From a virus, in the IMG/VR virus record IMGVR_UViG_3300008110_000702, positions 1 through 48,277 of that record: 48,277 nucleotides of DNA; one strand, written 5' to 3'. How positions within the stretch are numbered: position 1 is the first letter of the stretch; each line of letters opens with the position of its first letter. The notes under the pieces are model-generated. The model worked only from the letters and a program-made list of their open reading frames with translations. It searched no databases and was not told the DNA's origin. The position numbers were made by a program, and so were the translations under genes. Positions 17,787 to 25,562 of this stretch are shown here, in pieces.

Positions 17787-19427
17787 TTATCTCATTCCGG
17801 CTAATTTTTTCATTCTTGTCATTTCGCCAATAGTCTGTAATTTAGCAATTACCTTTTCGGCAATTGGACCTGCACTATCGCCAAATTTCTTTTCGCAGGC
17901 AATTTTAACACCTTCTTCTCCTTTTGGAAAAGTGCCTTCTTCTGCATTGTACATACTCTTAACAAATTCAATTAACTCATCAGATTTGTTTCCAAATACA
18001 TCTTCAATCTTCATACCTGCCTTGGTAATAGCTTCGCCTAGTGTCATTTCTTTACCAGCAATGCGAATAATAGTTTCTGCTGTTGCACCAGCCTTCTTTG
18101 CCTTTTTAATAGCATCGGCCATTCCCTTTTTAGCCAAATGACGGGCTTTATGTTTAATAGTATTTCCAAACTGATCTTTATTATCGCTTGATTTTTTGTA
18201 AGGACCATCAAACGGAGGATCTTCTTTTTCTTCTGCAACTGGAGGTGTTGCTGGTGGTGTTGGTTCAGCAGCAGGGGCAGCAGGTGCTTCTGGAGCTGGG
18301 GCAGCAGTTGGTTCAGCAGGTGCTTCTGGTTCAGCCGGCATTTCGGGCTCAGTGGGTGTTTCTTCAAAATTAAGTTTGCTTAACACATCTGTGCCGTTTT
18401 CTTTGTCTTTTATTTCCACATAATCTTTAAGTATGTCTCGTACGTCTTGGTCTGGATTAATGTCTGCTAGTTCTTTTAGCACATCCATTAGATCATCGTC
18501 TTCAATAATTCCTGATAAGCTCTCAATGGCATTATTTCCATCTGTGCCAACAGGAAAAGGTTGTGATACTAATTGATTAAGTTTTTCAATAGCTTGATCT
18601 TGCTTCTCTTGATCATCACTGAATATGTCTGACGAACCCTCTACAATGCTGTTAAGGTATGATTCAAACTCGTTAAATTCTTTAACTTCTTTATGAGCGT
18701 TTTTATCTTCGTCTTCGTCTTCTTCGTCAATTAAATCTTCAATAGTTAAATTTTTAACTGGAACATCGCTTTCATCTATTAGTTTAAAAATATAAGGGAA
18801 TACATTTTTAAGTTCTTCGTTGAATGTACGGATAGTCAAACGATCAATCCAATCATTCATAATTTCTTCAGGTATTTCTTTTGCAGATGTCTCTTCAAAA
18901 TTTTCTGCAAATTGTTCGTAGTGATTAACATTTTGTAGACTAAAGATTTCTTTTTTAACTTGATCAATGCGCTCTAGAACTTTAAAATTTACTGAACTCA
19001 TTGCTTCGCTGACCATTGGATTACGTTCAACATAACCTTTAAACATACGTAGTTTGCCAAGTTCTTCACTTAAACTAGTAATGTGTTGACCCATTGAGTC
19101 ATAAGGTGTTCCGCCATGACAGATATGTTGAGCTAATGCTCTAGCACCATTTAAATGTTTGAAAGGATATTTAAATCTTTCACCTTGTGCATTTTCAATA
19201 TAGATGCTTTCTATTCGCTGTGTTCTACCAGCAGGATTTTCTAAATTAATAGGGGCACTGTGTTTTACAATAATTTTTGATTCGCCAAACTGTTGAAAAC
19301 TAGTTTTGCTTGTGCCATATAGTTTGCTTTCGGTCATGTTGCCGTCTCCGGATTTTTTGGATAAAAAGTCGTAAGATAATTGTAAGGCCGTCTTTATCTC
19401 CGTCCTCGTCTTCATCTTTTTCTGCAA
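17787..19427 (-). CDS. Large T4-like conserved protein, N-terminus disrupted
   Basis: The frame extends from 19427, but meaningful sequence begins near 19375 (SYDFLSKKSGDGN). ATG 19337 (MTESKLYGTSKTSFQQ), with GGAG eight bases before it, could start a 516-aa product. Segments ERFKYPFKHLNGARALAQHI and DWIDRLTIRTFNEELKNVFPY match a protein I recall from marine T4-like phages, always preceded by a domain like that encoded at 19300-19605. A low-complexity Pro/Ala/Glu linker lies about residues 355-400, followed by a basic helical C-terminus (KARHLAKKGMADAIKKAKKA). It follows the terminase gene. Function unknown; structural or packaging-associated is inferred. Confidence 0.7.
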   Translation of the reverse strand: MQKKMKTRTEIKTALQLSYDFLSKKSGDGNMTESKLYGTSKTSFQQFGESKIIVKHSAPINLENPAGRTQRIESIYIENAQGERFKYPFKHLNGARALAQHICHGGTPYDSMGQHITSLSEELGKLRMFKGYVERNPMVSEAMSSVNFKVLERIDQVKKEIFSLQNVNHYEQFAENFEETSAKEIPEEIMNDWIDRLTIRTFNEELKNVFPYIFKLIDESDVPVKNLTIEDLIDEEDEDEDKNAHKEVKEFNEFESYLNSIVEGSSDIFSDDQEKQDQAIEKLNQLVSQPFPVGTDGNNAIESLSGIIEDDDLMDVLKELADINPDQDVRDILKDYVEIKDKENGTDVLSKLNFEETPTEPEMPAEPEAPAEPTAAPAPEAPAAPAAEPTPPATPPVAEEKEDPPFDGPYKKSSDNKDQFGNTIKHKARHLAKKGMADAIKKAKKAGATAETIIRIAGKEMTLGEAITKAGMKIEDVFGNKSDELIEFVKSMYNAEEGTFPKGEEGVKIACEKKFGDSAGPIAEKVIAKLQTIGEMTRMKKLAGMR

Positions 19428-19605
19428 GATGGATTGTAATTCTTCCTAAATTTTGTCCATCAATTGCGTAGTCAAAATCAAAGAATCTAGCTTCTGATGG
19501 TTTGCCTGTGGTTTCGCTTTCTTTGTCCTTAAGGCTTATCTCTGGAAAAGAAGTACGAATTTTAGCAAATAGCTCTTTAGCAATTAAATTTAGATTTTTA
19601 TTCAT
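19300..19605 (-). pseudogene. Detached N-terminal piece of the 17787 gene
   Basis: From ATG 19605 the frame reads MNKNLNLIAKELFAKIRTSF, then ARFFDFDYAIDGQNLGRITI and an acidic AEKDEDEDGDKDG, and then loses sense and stops at 19300. In relatives as I remember them, this domain continues through a short strand and a LNFDTRDI-type helix into the DYxFLA ... SESK region of the following frame. About 45-50 residues appear to be missing at roughly 19371-19384, with a shift of frame. Start at GTG 19620 is possible but has no Shine-Dalgarno either. Either an internal deletion or an assembly error. Confidence 0.65.
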
Positions 19606-19610
19606 ATTCG

Positions 19611-19618
19611 TATTTATC
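19611..19618 (-). promoter_or_regulatory. Late promoter-like box GATAAATA
   Basis: On the minus strand GATAAATAC lies five bases before ATG 19605 and overlaps the stop codon of the terminase gene. No Shine-Dalgarno fits between, so a transcript from it would be leaderless. Confidence 0.4.
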
Positions 19619-20822
19619 ACATGTTTGTGGAAATAAAAATTGGCATTGGCATGTCAATGTCGTCATCGCTGACAAGATCACTGCTGTTAATAGTGGCATA
19701 AACCCGCTGATCCCAATCTCCTAGTACTTGACTCATTCTAACTAACAATAAACATGCACTTACTAGATCGTCTTGTTCATCATTTTTAGCTTTAAAACTT
19801 ACTCCATGTGCAATAAAAGTTTTAAGCTCTGAAATCAACGGCCTACTGTAAATAGCCATCTTATTAGTTTCTATTAGATGTTTTAATCTAGCAGCAGCAG
19901 CAATTTTTGACCCGTGCGTAGTGTTAAATCCTTTGCGGAACTTACGCACATGGCCTTTTCTTACAGGTTCGCTAACAAATAGTCCTGGAAAGTTTTCTTC
20001 TCCAATATCTTTTATGCAGACTAATCCTGCTTCACCAACTGTGTTATTTTCTATAGTCCAATAGATGCTGTTAGGATTATCGTCGCCCATGAAATCATTA
20101 ATGTATCTTAATATTTCTCGTAATATTTTAATCTGCCCTTGTATAGGCGTAAGATTGTGTTGCCACTCTGCTACTTGAGTAAAGCTAGGTAATTCAAACA
20201 CTTCTATAGCAGCATTGTTGCCTCCTGTACCTAAACTAGGATCTAATGTAATAGCATAGATACTTTCTTTGTTTAATTTTTTATACCAGCGTGTCTGACC
20301 TACACGTTGAATTGGCTCCATACCTTCTAGTTCTGATAGTTTAATGCTGTTAACTAGTGTTTCGTCGTAGATTAAGAATTCACAGTTATATTCTCGACGG
20401 AATCGTTCTTCACCAATACGGCCTCGTTCAGCAGTTTCCCAGGCAGAATCTCTATCTGGATGCTCGCTCCATTTACAGGTAAAAGGAAAAAATCCATTTA
20501 TACCTACTTCTTGTTCATTGCCAAATTCGTCAAACTTCTTGTTGGCTTCTTTCCATATAATAGCAAACGTGTCTTCGTCACTGTTAGGTGTTGACGTGAT
20601 AATTGCTTTACCGCCTGTGGCTAGTGTAGGTGATATGGATGTCCAGAATTCATCAGCGATATTGGGGGGAACAAATGCAAACTCATCACAGTATAGTAAG
20701 GAGATAGACATACCGCGGCCTGTATTGCCAGTAGTAGTTGTAGAGACAATGCGTGATCCGTTATCAAATTCAATACTCCCTTTGTTATAGTTGTTTGATC
20801 GGGATGAAACATAGCATACCAT
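19617..20822 (-). CDS. 17: Terminase large subunit gp17, C-terminal part (ATPase Walker B and nuclease)
   Basis: The frame opens at 20822, but homology begins near 20797 with YNKGSIEFDNGSRIV. It contains TGRGMSISLLYCDEFAFVPP (Walker B with the catalytic acidic pair, then coupling motif TSTPNSDED), and the RNase-H-like nuclease domain with acidic residues in TLDPSLGTGG, WTIENNTVGEAG and NDEQDDLVSACLL. gp17 pumps DNA into the prohead and cuts the concatemer. The first residues of this frame (MVCYVSSRSNN) are the Walker A region read out of frame. As given, no intact terminase can be made. Family assignment is secure. Confidence 0.9.
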   Translation of the reverse strand: MVCYVSSRSNNYNKGSIEFDNGSRIVSTTTTGNTGRGMSISLLYCDEFAFVPPNIADEFWTSISPTLATGGKAIITSTPNSDEDTFAIIWKEANKKFDEFGNEQEVGINGFFPFTCKWSEHPDRDSAWETAERGRIGEERFRREYNCEFLIYDETLVNSIKLSELEGMEPIQRVGQTRWYKKLNKESIYAITLDPSLGTGGNNAAIEVFELPSFTQVAEWQHNLTPIQGQIKILREILRYINDFMGDDNPNSIYWTIENNTVGEAGLVCIKDIGEENFPGLFVSEPVRKGHVRKFRKGFNTTHGSKIAAAARLKHLIETNKMAIYSRPLISELKTFIAHGVSFKAKNDEQDDLVSACLLLVRMSQVLGDWDQRVYATINSSDLVSDDDIDMPMPIFISTNM

Positions 20823-21106
20823 AAAAGATATCCTGCGGCACAGGTAGTTTTGCCCATTTGTCGAGGTAACATGTTGATGTTAAATCGATGTCCATGGTAT
20901 GCGTCTAATAATCTAGTTTGGAACTCAAAAGGTTCAAACAGCAATTTACCTTTTACAGGATGCTGTATATAAAAAAACTTTTGGCAGAAATAATGATATC
21001 CGTCTTCAAGACTACAGGCCAGCAGATCTTCAATTTGCTGCTCTGTAAATGATTCTTTGGTGTGAGCCTTTTTAGTTAAGACTCCATCTAATGATTTTGA
21101 TGGCAT
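20621..21106 (-). pseudogene. 17: Terminase large subunit gp17, N-terminal part, frameshifted
   Basis: Starting at ATG 21106 (MPSKSLDGVLTKKAHTKESF), real homology runs to about residue 106: QKFFYIQHPVKGKLLFEPFE, then Walker A MLPRQMGKTT (79-88) and AAGYLLWYAMFHPDQT. After about 20790 the frame turns into nonsense. Compared with T4 gp17, where roughly 36 residues separate the equivalent of FHPDQT from NKGSIELDNGS, that segment is absent here and the frame changes. The piece follows a strong terminator, and GTAAATAA, a weak late-type box, lies six bases before its ATG. Confidence 0.85.
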
Positions 21107-21123
21107 ACGATTATTTACAACAA

Positions 21124-21147
21124 AAAAGCGGGCAAATGCCCGCTTTT
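21124..21147. terminator. Bidirectional intrinsic terminator
   Basis: A perfect 10-bp stem AAAAGCGGGC/GCCCGCTTTT around an AAAT loop, with A and T tracts on both sides. It lies between the 21164-21802 gene and the terminase gene and would end the upstream message on the minus strand. Confidence 0.88.
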
Positions 21148-21163
21148 GAAATTATAAAACTGA

Positions 21164-21802
21164 TCAACGAGATTTAACTTCGTTGTATAAGTTTGACAGG
21201 CGATTTACAAGACTTTCCATTGCTGGAACACCTCTAGGCGCATATCCGTCATAACGATCGCCTTGATTGCCTCTGCTAGCGTTGCCGTGTAGGTCGTCGC
21301 CGGTGCCTGTAACTGCGCCGGTATCTGCATACATTTCATCTGGGCTGTTGGCAAATTCTTCTTGTCCAATTATTTTTTGTTTGTCGCCACCTATGCTTGG
21401 AGGCTGCATTTTTTTAATAAGGATTGCAGGATCTTGCATACCGTCATCGCTGCCAGCATCACCGCCATCTTCAATATTTTTTAAGATATCCATTAGATTT
21501 TTAATGCCGCCTGCACCGCTAGCGTTCATACTAACATTTGCACTAATGCTGTCTGCTTGAGGAGGTGTTGGACTTCTCATACCCATCATACCACCTGGCA
21601 TGTTTGCCATTCCTGGCATGCCGCACTCATCTACGTCGCCTTCTTCTTTAACTTTAAACTCTTGTCCGTCAACTTCAAATTCATCTTTGCCCGCATCTCT
21701 AGCAGCATCTAATGCACCGCTGAAAGCATTGCCTTCATTAGGCTCTTCGATGACTTGCTGATCTAATTCAGCCATTCTTTGTATTAATTCTTGGAAATTC
21801 AT
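21164..21802 (-). CDS. Conserved-type acidic protein upstream of terminase
   Basis: A 212-aa protein (MNFQELIQRMAELDQQVIEE) rich in Gly, Met, Asp and Asn in the middle (GMPGMANMPGGMMGMRSP, then DGGDAGSDDGMQDP) and ending SLVNRLSNLYNEVKSR. No cysteine cluster of note and no enzyme motif. The low-complexity, flexible middle suggests a scaffold-like or linker protein, but no function can be claimed. AGGA precedes its ATG; its start is separated by one base from the preceding stop and a strong terminator follows it. Confidence 0.65.
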   Translation of the reverse strand: MNFQELIQRMAELDQQVIEEPNEGNAFSGALDAARDAGKDEFEVDGQEFKVKEEGDVDECGMPGMANMPGGMMGMRSPTPPQADSISANVSMNASGAGGIKNLMDILKNIEDGGDAGSDDGMQDPAILIKKMQPPSIGGDKQKIIGQEEFANSPDEMYADTGAVTGTGDDLHGNASRGNQGDRYDGYAPRGVPAMESLVNRLSNLYNEVKSR

Positions 21803-21803
21803 A

Positions 21804-22421
21804 TTATCGTCCTTTTCTTGGGTCTGGGTTTCCTGATAGACCCTTGAGCAAACTGTGGGCAGGGCCAGCTTTGGTCATTTCAGTTGCTTTTTCTTTGTGC
21901 AATGATTTGGCCAGTAATTTTTCGTTCACGCCTTTAAATTGTGTAGGTTGACTTTCTTTTCTTTGCTTTGCTAAATCTTTTAAGAAATTACTGATGTATT
22001 TTTCGCCTACTAAATTTTGATTATTCTCTTTAGGGTAGTCTTGAGTTAAAATAGATTTAGCATCGTCTGCTTCTGTTTCAACAGCCATGTTTGCTTCTTC
22101 AATAGGAGTTCTTACACGAATGCAAGATCTACTTAATCCTGTAGAGCTAGCTAACAGTTCTGCTAATACTGCACTGGTAGTAGGATAATCTAACTCGGTC
22201 TCAAATACTGTCATTGCTGCATTTTTTATTTCTGGAAAATCAAGTAGAGTTGCTTGTATTGGAGTGCTTTTACCTTTGGTAAATTTACTTACTTGGTATT
22301 TTTGTAATGCGGCTTCCATAACATCTTCGCAATGCTCGGGAAGATCTCCTGCAACTTTTATTTTAAAGACGTATTTTTTAGCGTCTTGATTTTCTTTAAG
22401 GTAGTGACTGAATAGTTTCAT
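21804..22421 (-). CDS. Conserved-type T4-like protein, unknown function
   Basis: A 205-aa protein (MKLFSHYLKENQDAKKYVFK). Residues 18-110 form an alpha/beta region (KVAGDLPEHCEDVMEAALQK, LLDFPEIKNAAMTVFETELD, STGLSRSCIRVRTPIEEAN), followed by a charged C-terminus with SNFLKDLAKQRKESQPTQF and a final SGNPDPRKGR. It starts with AGGA eight bases upstream and an AATAAATA box 19 nt before the ATG. It lies between gp16 and gp17, so a head or packaging role is possible; unproven. Confidence 0.65.
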   Translation of the reverse strand: MKLFSHYLKENQDAKKYVFKIKVAGDLPEHCEDVMEAALQKYQVSKFTKGKSTPIQATLLDFPEIKNAAMTVFETELDYPTTSAVLAELLASSTGLSRSCIRVRTPIEEANMAVETEADDAKSILTQDYPKENNQNLVGEKYISNFLKDLAKQRKESQPTQFKGVNEKLLAKSLHKEKATEMTKAGPAHSLLKGLSGNPDPRKGR

Positions 22422-22439
22422 GGCTTAAATCCTAATGTA

Positions 22440-22928
22440 TTATTTATTCATATTTTTAAGTTTTTCAATTAGGCTGTTGCGATCACTAATAATCACACCC
22501 TCACCATGTACAGTAAGAGTTTCATCGCCGGCTTTTTGATCTAACTGTTGTTTCTTAAGTTGAAGTTCGATCATCTTAAGTTTTTTATCTAATTTTGCTG
22601 ACTTTGCATCAATTGCATTTTTAAGCATAGTTCCCGCAACTTCAAATATGCGGCCGCTGTATCTAGCTTCTACATTCATACCTAGATCCATAAGGTCATC
22701 ATAGGCATCTGTGGCCCGCTGTGCTAGAGCATCAAGTTCTCCGTCAGCAATATCTCCAAGTCCTTTGACCTGCGGAAGGGCTGCTGATATTTTATCGAAT
22801 TCTGATAGGTCCCGTAACAAAGGCTGTGCCTGTTCAGCTACTGCGTTTCTTTCAGCAACTTTTTCCGCATCCTTAACCATTTTCTTGTTTTCGGGCAAAT
22901 TGAGCAATTCTTCTAGTTTTTTAGTCAT
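22440..22928 (-). CDS. 16: Terminase small subunit (gp16-like)
   Basis: A 162-aa helical protein beginning MTKKLEELLNLPENKK. Segments AYDDLMDLGMNVEARYSGRI, then FEVAGTMLKNAIDAKSAKLD and KLKMIELQLKKQQLDQKAG form the paired helices I recall for small terminase subunits of T4-like cyanophages. T4 gp16 (164 aa) is the same size. It forms a ring that regulates the gp17 motor. It follows gp4 after eight bases. Family assignment rests on recalled pattern and size, without alignment. Confidence 0.72.
   Translation of the reverse strand: MTKKLEELLNLPENKKMVKDAEKVAERNAVAEQAQPLLRDLSEFDKISAALPQVKGLGDIADGELDALAQRATDAYDDLMDLGMNVEARYSGRIFEVAGTMLKNAIDAKSAKLDKKLKMIELQLKKQQLDQKAGDETLTVHGEGVIISDRNSLIEKLKNMNK
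22441..22448 (-). promoter_or_regulatory. Late promoter-like box AATAAATA
   Basis: On the minus strand AATAAATA overlaps the end of the gp16 gene and lies 19 nt before ATG 22421, leaving room for a leader with AGGA. A 7-of-8 match to TATAAATA. Confidence 0.4.
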
Positions 22929-22936
22929 ACAAATAC

Positions 22937-23374
22937 TTATCTTTTTCCACCGTTATGGAAAATTTCATTTTCGTTGACTACTCTAAACTTTATGCCCTGT
23001 GCTTTGCACCAAGCCTGTGCGGCTCGCCATTTGGCAACATTCCTTGCATACTCAATTTGATTGTTTCTGCTTTTACCTACTTTTTCTCTTAACGTTTGAT
23101 TTTGTGGTTTAACTTCTACTAGTTCAGTGTGTATTTGACTGTTTTTATCAAGATACTGTATAAAGAAGTCTGGAACATATACTGTTTGTCGACCAGTAAT
23201 TGGACAACGATAAGGTATTGCTATCGATTCGCTGGCCCATTTTTGAACGCTACCGTGAGAATCGCAGAAACGCATAAATGCCAATTCCCAACTACTGCGG
23301 TATGTAGGACTTTTTTTGCCTACATATTTTTCTGGATTTAAAGGTTGATATTTTCCAGATGCAAATCTACTCAT
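22937..23374 (-). CDS. 4: Head-completion protein gp4 (nuclease-fold)
   Basis: A 145-aa protein. MSRFASGKYQPLNPEKYVGK, YRSSWELAFMRFCDSH, WASESIAIPYRCPITGRQ and VYVPDFFIQYLD followed by ELVEVKPQ match T4 gp4. The E in SSWE, D in PDFF and ExK in VEVKP reproduce a TnsA/PD-(D/E)xK-like nuclease arrangement. gp4 completes the head before tail joining and protects DNA ends. Length matches T4 gp4 (~150 aa). Its start overlaps the previous gene's stop. All key residues are present. Confidence 0.85.
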   Translation of the reverse strand: MSRFASGKYQPLNPEKYVGKKSPTYRSSWELAFMRFCDSHGSVQKWASESIAIPYRCPITGRQTVYVPDFFIQYLDKNSQIHTELVEVKPQNQTLREKVGKSRNNQIEYARNVAKWRAAQAWCKAQGIKFRVVNENEIFHNGGKR

Positions 23375-23748
23375 GGCTTGATGTTTCTGCTTTCTAGAGC
23401 ATCATTGTCTGTGGTGAATTTAAATCCTAGGATGCTGGTCTTTTCTCGATAGGCATTAAGGACTTGACTTACAATAGTACTGAGTTGTACGTCATTTAAA
23501 CCTTTAAGGCTGTCTAGTAGTTTAAAAACATTTACGTTATCAACTTTAGCCTGATTCATCAAGACAATTCCTGTACTTCTAGCGGCTTCTTCTCCGAATC
23601 CTCGTTTTAAGAAAAAGCCCACAACAGCATCTACTTGACTAGCAGGAAAGCTTATTTGATTAATAAAATATTTGTCAAAAAATGTTTTGACGCCTGTGCT
23701 ACTATCTTCAGTAGCTTCGGTGGGAATATTACTAGTGACTTCTGACAT
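23371..23748 (-). CDS. Conserved-type T4-like protein, unknown function
   Basis: ATG 23748 (MSEVTSNIPTEATED) is preferred over the upstream start at 23769 because AAGGCGG lies five bases before it and it just clears the preceding stop; the product is 125 aa. It is helical, with FFDKYFINQISFPASQVDAV, GFFLKRGFGEEAARSTGIVL and VNVFKLLDSLKGLNDVQLST. Proteins with this FLKRGF ... LLDxLKGLNxVQLS pattern are common in T4-like marine phages near tail genes, from memory. Role unknown. Confidence 0.65.
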   Translation of the reverse strand: MSEVTSNIPTEATEDSSTGVKTFFDKYFINQISFPASQVDAVVGFFLKRGFGEEAARSTGIVLMNQAKVDNVNVFKLLDSLKGLNDVQLSTIVSQVLNAYREKTSILGFKFTTDNDALESRNIKP

Positions 23749-23749
23749 G

Positions 23750-24850
23750 TTAACCGCCTTGTGGACCAAAAATACTTATTGCTTTTGCAGGAGTCGATTG
23801 CGAAGCTCCTGGTACTGGAAAACTTACATTTGGTTGACCGCTTAATCCAACTCGGGCAGTAGCATTTATGCCTGTTAGCACAGCACCTGTAACTTGATTA
23901 AGTGCGCCTTCTTTAGTGAGATTTTTTGCATTTTGATATGTGTTCACTGCGGTAATAGCTGTGCCTATTAGAGCTGCTGGATTTTTAAATGTATTAGGAT
24001 CGCCCATTGCACCAAGTACAGAACTTATTCCGCCTAATATACTGCTGGCATTACCAAAGATACTAGTACCTCCACCTAATGCCACAGGGTCTGATGCGGC
24101 ACGTCTTGCCTGCGGATCGGCAGCATATGGGCTTGGTGTTTGATCGTAGTGCTCTTGACTAAATCCATTGGGTATTCCGTTTCTTACTCTACCAGTTTCA
24201 TAGGCCACAGATTCATAGGCCAGCGTCATAGACTGTTCAGCAGGTTGACTGCTACTTGAGTCTAATGTATCGTGATTCCACTGTGTTACTATAGGATTAA
24301 TTAATTTATACGCATACCATGCTTTTTTAGCAAGTTGATAAATTACTATACTTGTAAAAAACGGCACAGTACTGTTATTATCTAAACCATAACTAGCTTT
24401 AATAAACGGTTTAGCTTTCATAGCAGTCCTATTATAGGCGCCAATATTATCTGCTGCGCTAGTATCACCGTAGTAGTAATTAAAATAATTGTACCATAGC
24501 TGTCCTACAACACCATAGTTGTCATCATGGAATCTTAAAGTTACAGGTTGATAATCAATTTTGTTCTGTACAACTTTTTTTCTGTTGTATTGATTTAATG
24601 TTTCAGACTGTACTGTAAATTTAGGTAATTCAGCTGATTTAACCAGCATGTTAATTTCGTTCTGATGTCGATATTTAAATCCTAAATTCTTAAGAGCACT
24701 AGAATTAATATTGAAAACTACATGGTAGAGGAATTTTGTTTTAGGAGCAAGACGTAGATCACTTTCTCGATACAGACGAGAAGCGTGTTGAAAATCACGA
24801 AGAACTGGTTCTCCGGGTTGTCTTATTCCATATTGAACTGGTGTTGGCAT
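23750..24850 (-). CDS. Tail tube-related structural protein
   Basis: A 366-aa protein. Residues about 35-200 (FLYHVVFNINSSALKN, LVKSAELPKFTVQSETLNQY, KIDYQPVTLRFHDDNYGVV, GQLWYNYFNYYYGD, ANPIVTQW-like INPIVTQWNHDTLD, and MTLAYESVAYETG) have the strand order and K-x-x-x-LP / PVTLRFHDD pattern of the tail-tube fold shared by gp19 and the tube-initiator family. Residues 230-366 are a Gly/Ala/Ser-rich extension that may be flexible or membrane-active. It follows gp19 after a terminator and has its own GATAAATA box. A tube-initiator or baseplate role (gp54- or gp48-like) is possible; not resolved. Confidence 0.65.
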   Translation of the reverse strand: MPTPVQYGIRQPGEPVLRDFQHASRLYRESDLRLAPKTKFLYHVVFNINSSALKNLGFKYRHQNEINMLVKSAELPKFTVQSETLNQYNRKKVVQNKIDYQPVTLRFHDDNYGVVGQLWYNYFNYYYGDTSAADNIGAYNRTAMKAKPFIKASYGLDNNSTVPFFTSIVIYQLAKKAWYAYKLINPIVTQWNHDTLDSSSSQPAEQSMTLAYESVAYETGRVRNGIPNGFSQEHYDQTPSPYAADPQARRAASDPVALGGGTSIFGNASSILGGISSVLGAMGDPNTFKNPAALIGTAITAVNTYQNAKNLTKEGALNQVTGAVLTGINATARVGLSGQPNVSFPVPGASQSTPAKAISIFGPQGG

Positions 24851-24855
24851 AATAA

Positions 24856-24863
24856 TATTTATC
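24856..24863 (-). promoter_or_regulatory. Late promoter-like box GATAAATA
   Basis: On the minus strand GATAAATATTATT lies five bases before ATG 24850, after the gp19 terminator. No Shine-Dalgarno fits in between, which would make this message leaderless. Match 7 of 8. Confidence 0.45.
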
Positions 24864-24899
24864 GTTCGATATTAACTACGTAGTTAATACTCAGTCACA

Positions 24900-24925
24900 A
24901 AAAAGCCCACTTGCGTGGGCTTTTT
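24900..24925 (-). terminator. Intrinsic terminator after gp19
   Basis: An 11-bp perfect stem AAAAAGCCCAC/GTGGGCTTTTT around a TTGC loop, beginning just after the gp19 stop on the minus strand and ending in a T tract. It separates the gp18-gp19 message from the next gene, which has its own late box. Confidence 0.88.
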
Positions 24926-24926
24926 A

Positions 24927-25547
24927 TTAACCGCCTGTGGCGTTTGTACTTACTGAACGACCGTAGCTTGTTCCAACGCCAGCTAATGGTGAATTATCTG
25001 GTTTCTGGATTGCGTTGTCATACTTAATACTCATCTGTATTGTTACAGGAGCATTTTCGCTGTATGATAAATTCTGGTAGTTAACGTTTTCTAGATAGCA
25101 ACCATAAAGTTCCCATGTTTCTAGAATGCCAACTGTTTGATTTCCGTTACCGCCATCAAGAATTTCAATTTTAGTTGAAAACTTATAATCAATACCAGAA
25201 GCAGCTGAAGCTTGCTCATAGAAGTCAAATTGTTTCTGTAATTGCTCACCAACAATTTTCTGTGTAGCACCAGTTACATCGTCACGAACGTTAAGAGTAA
25301 TTGGCGACCATGTGTGTTTACCTGCTAGATAAACACGGCTGTTATATACATCAACAGTAATTGGATCAAATGCTATAGTGGGTCTTGTTACGTCAGCAAC
25401 TTGTTTAGTTAACTCTGCTGTTGATGATGCTAGACCAAAACCTAACAAAGTAACGCGGAAGCGATACTTGAGTTTTGGCATTAGCAAACCCTGTGACTGA
25501 GCACCGTCTAATGGTACTGTGAATTTGGTTAATGTTGAAATTGACAT
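24927..25547 (-). CDS. 19: Tail tube protein gp19
   Basis: A 206-aa protein (T4 gp19 is 163 aa). MPKLKYRFRVTLLGFGLASS, ELTKQVADVTRPTIAFDPI, YNSRVYLAGKHTWSPITLNV-type strands, and LETWELYGCYLENVNYQNL with YSENAPVTIQMSIKYDNA reproduce the gp19 order. Hexameric rings of this protein form the inner tube through which DNA passes. It follows gp18 by 15 bases, with AGAGGA before its ATG, and ends at a strong terminator, so gp18 and gp19 form one transcript as in T4. Confidence 0.9.
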   Translation of the reverse strand: MSISTLTKFTVPLDGAQSQGLLMPKLKYRFRVTLLGFGLASSTAELTKQVADVTRPTIAFDPITVDVYNSRVYLAGKHTWSPITLNVRDDVTGATQKIVGEQLQKQFDFYEQASAASGIDYKFSTKIEILDGGNGNQTVGILETWELYGCYLENVNYQNLSYSENAPVTIQMSIKYDNAIQKPDNSPLAGVGTSYGRSVSTNATGG

Positions 25548-25562
25548 ATTAATATCCTCTTA

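Noticed and set aside
20621-20822. Translational bypass (as in T4 gene 60) to explain the split terminase
   Set aside because: Bypass needs extra untranslated bases between the two coding parts; here conserved coding sequence is missing rather than interrupted.
19617-21106. Group I intron or homing element in the terminase gene
   Set aside because: The two coding parts abut directly, with no inserted sequence to fold as an intron and no endonuclease frame at the junction.
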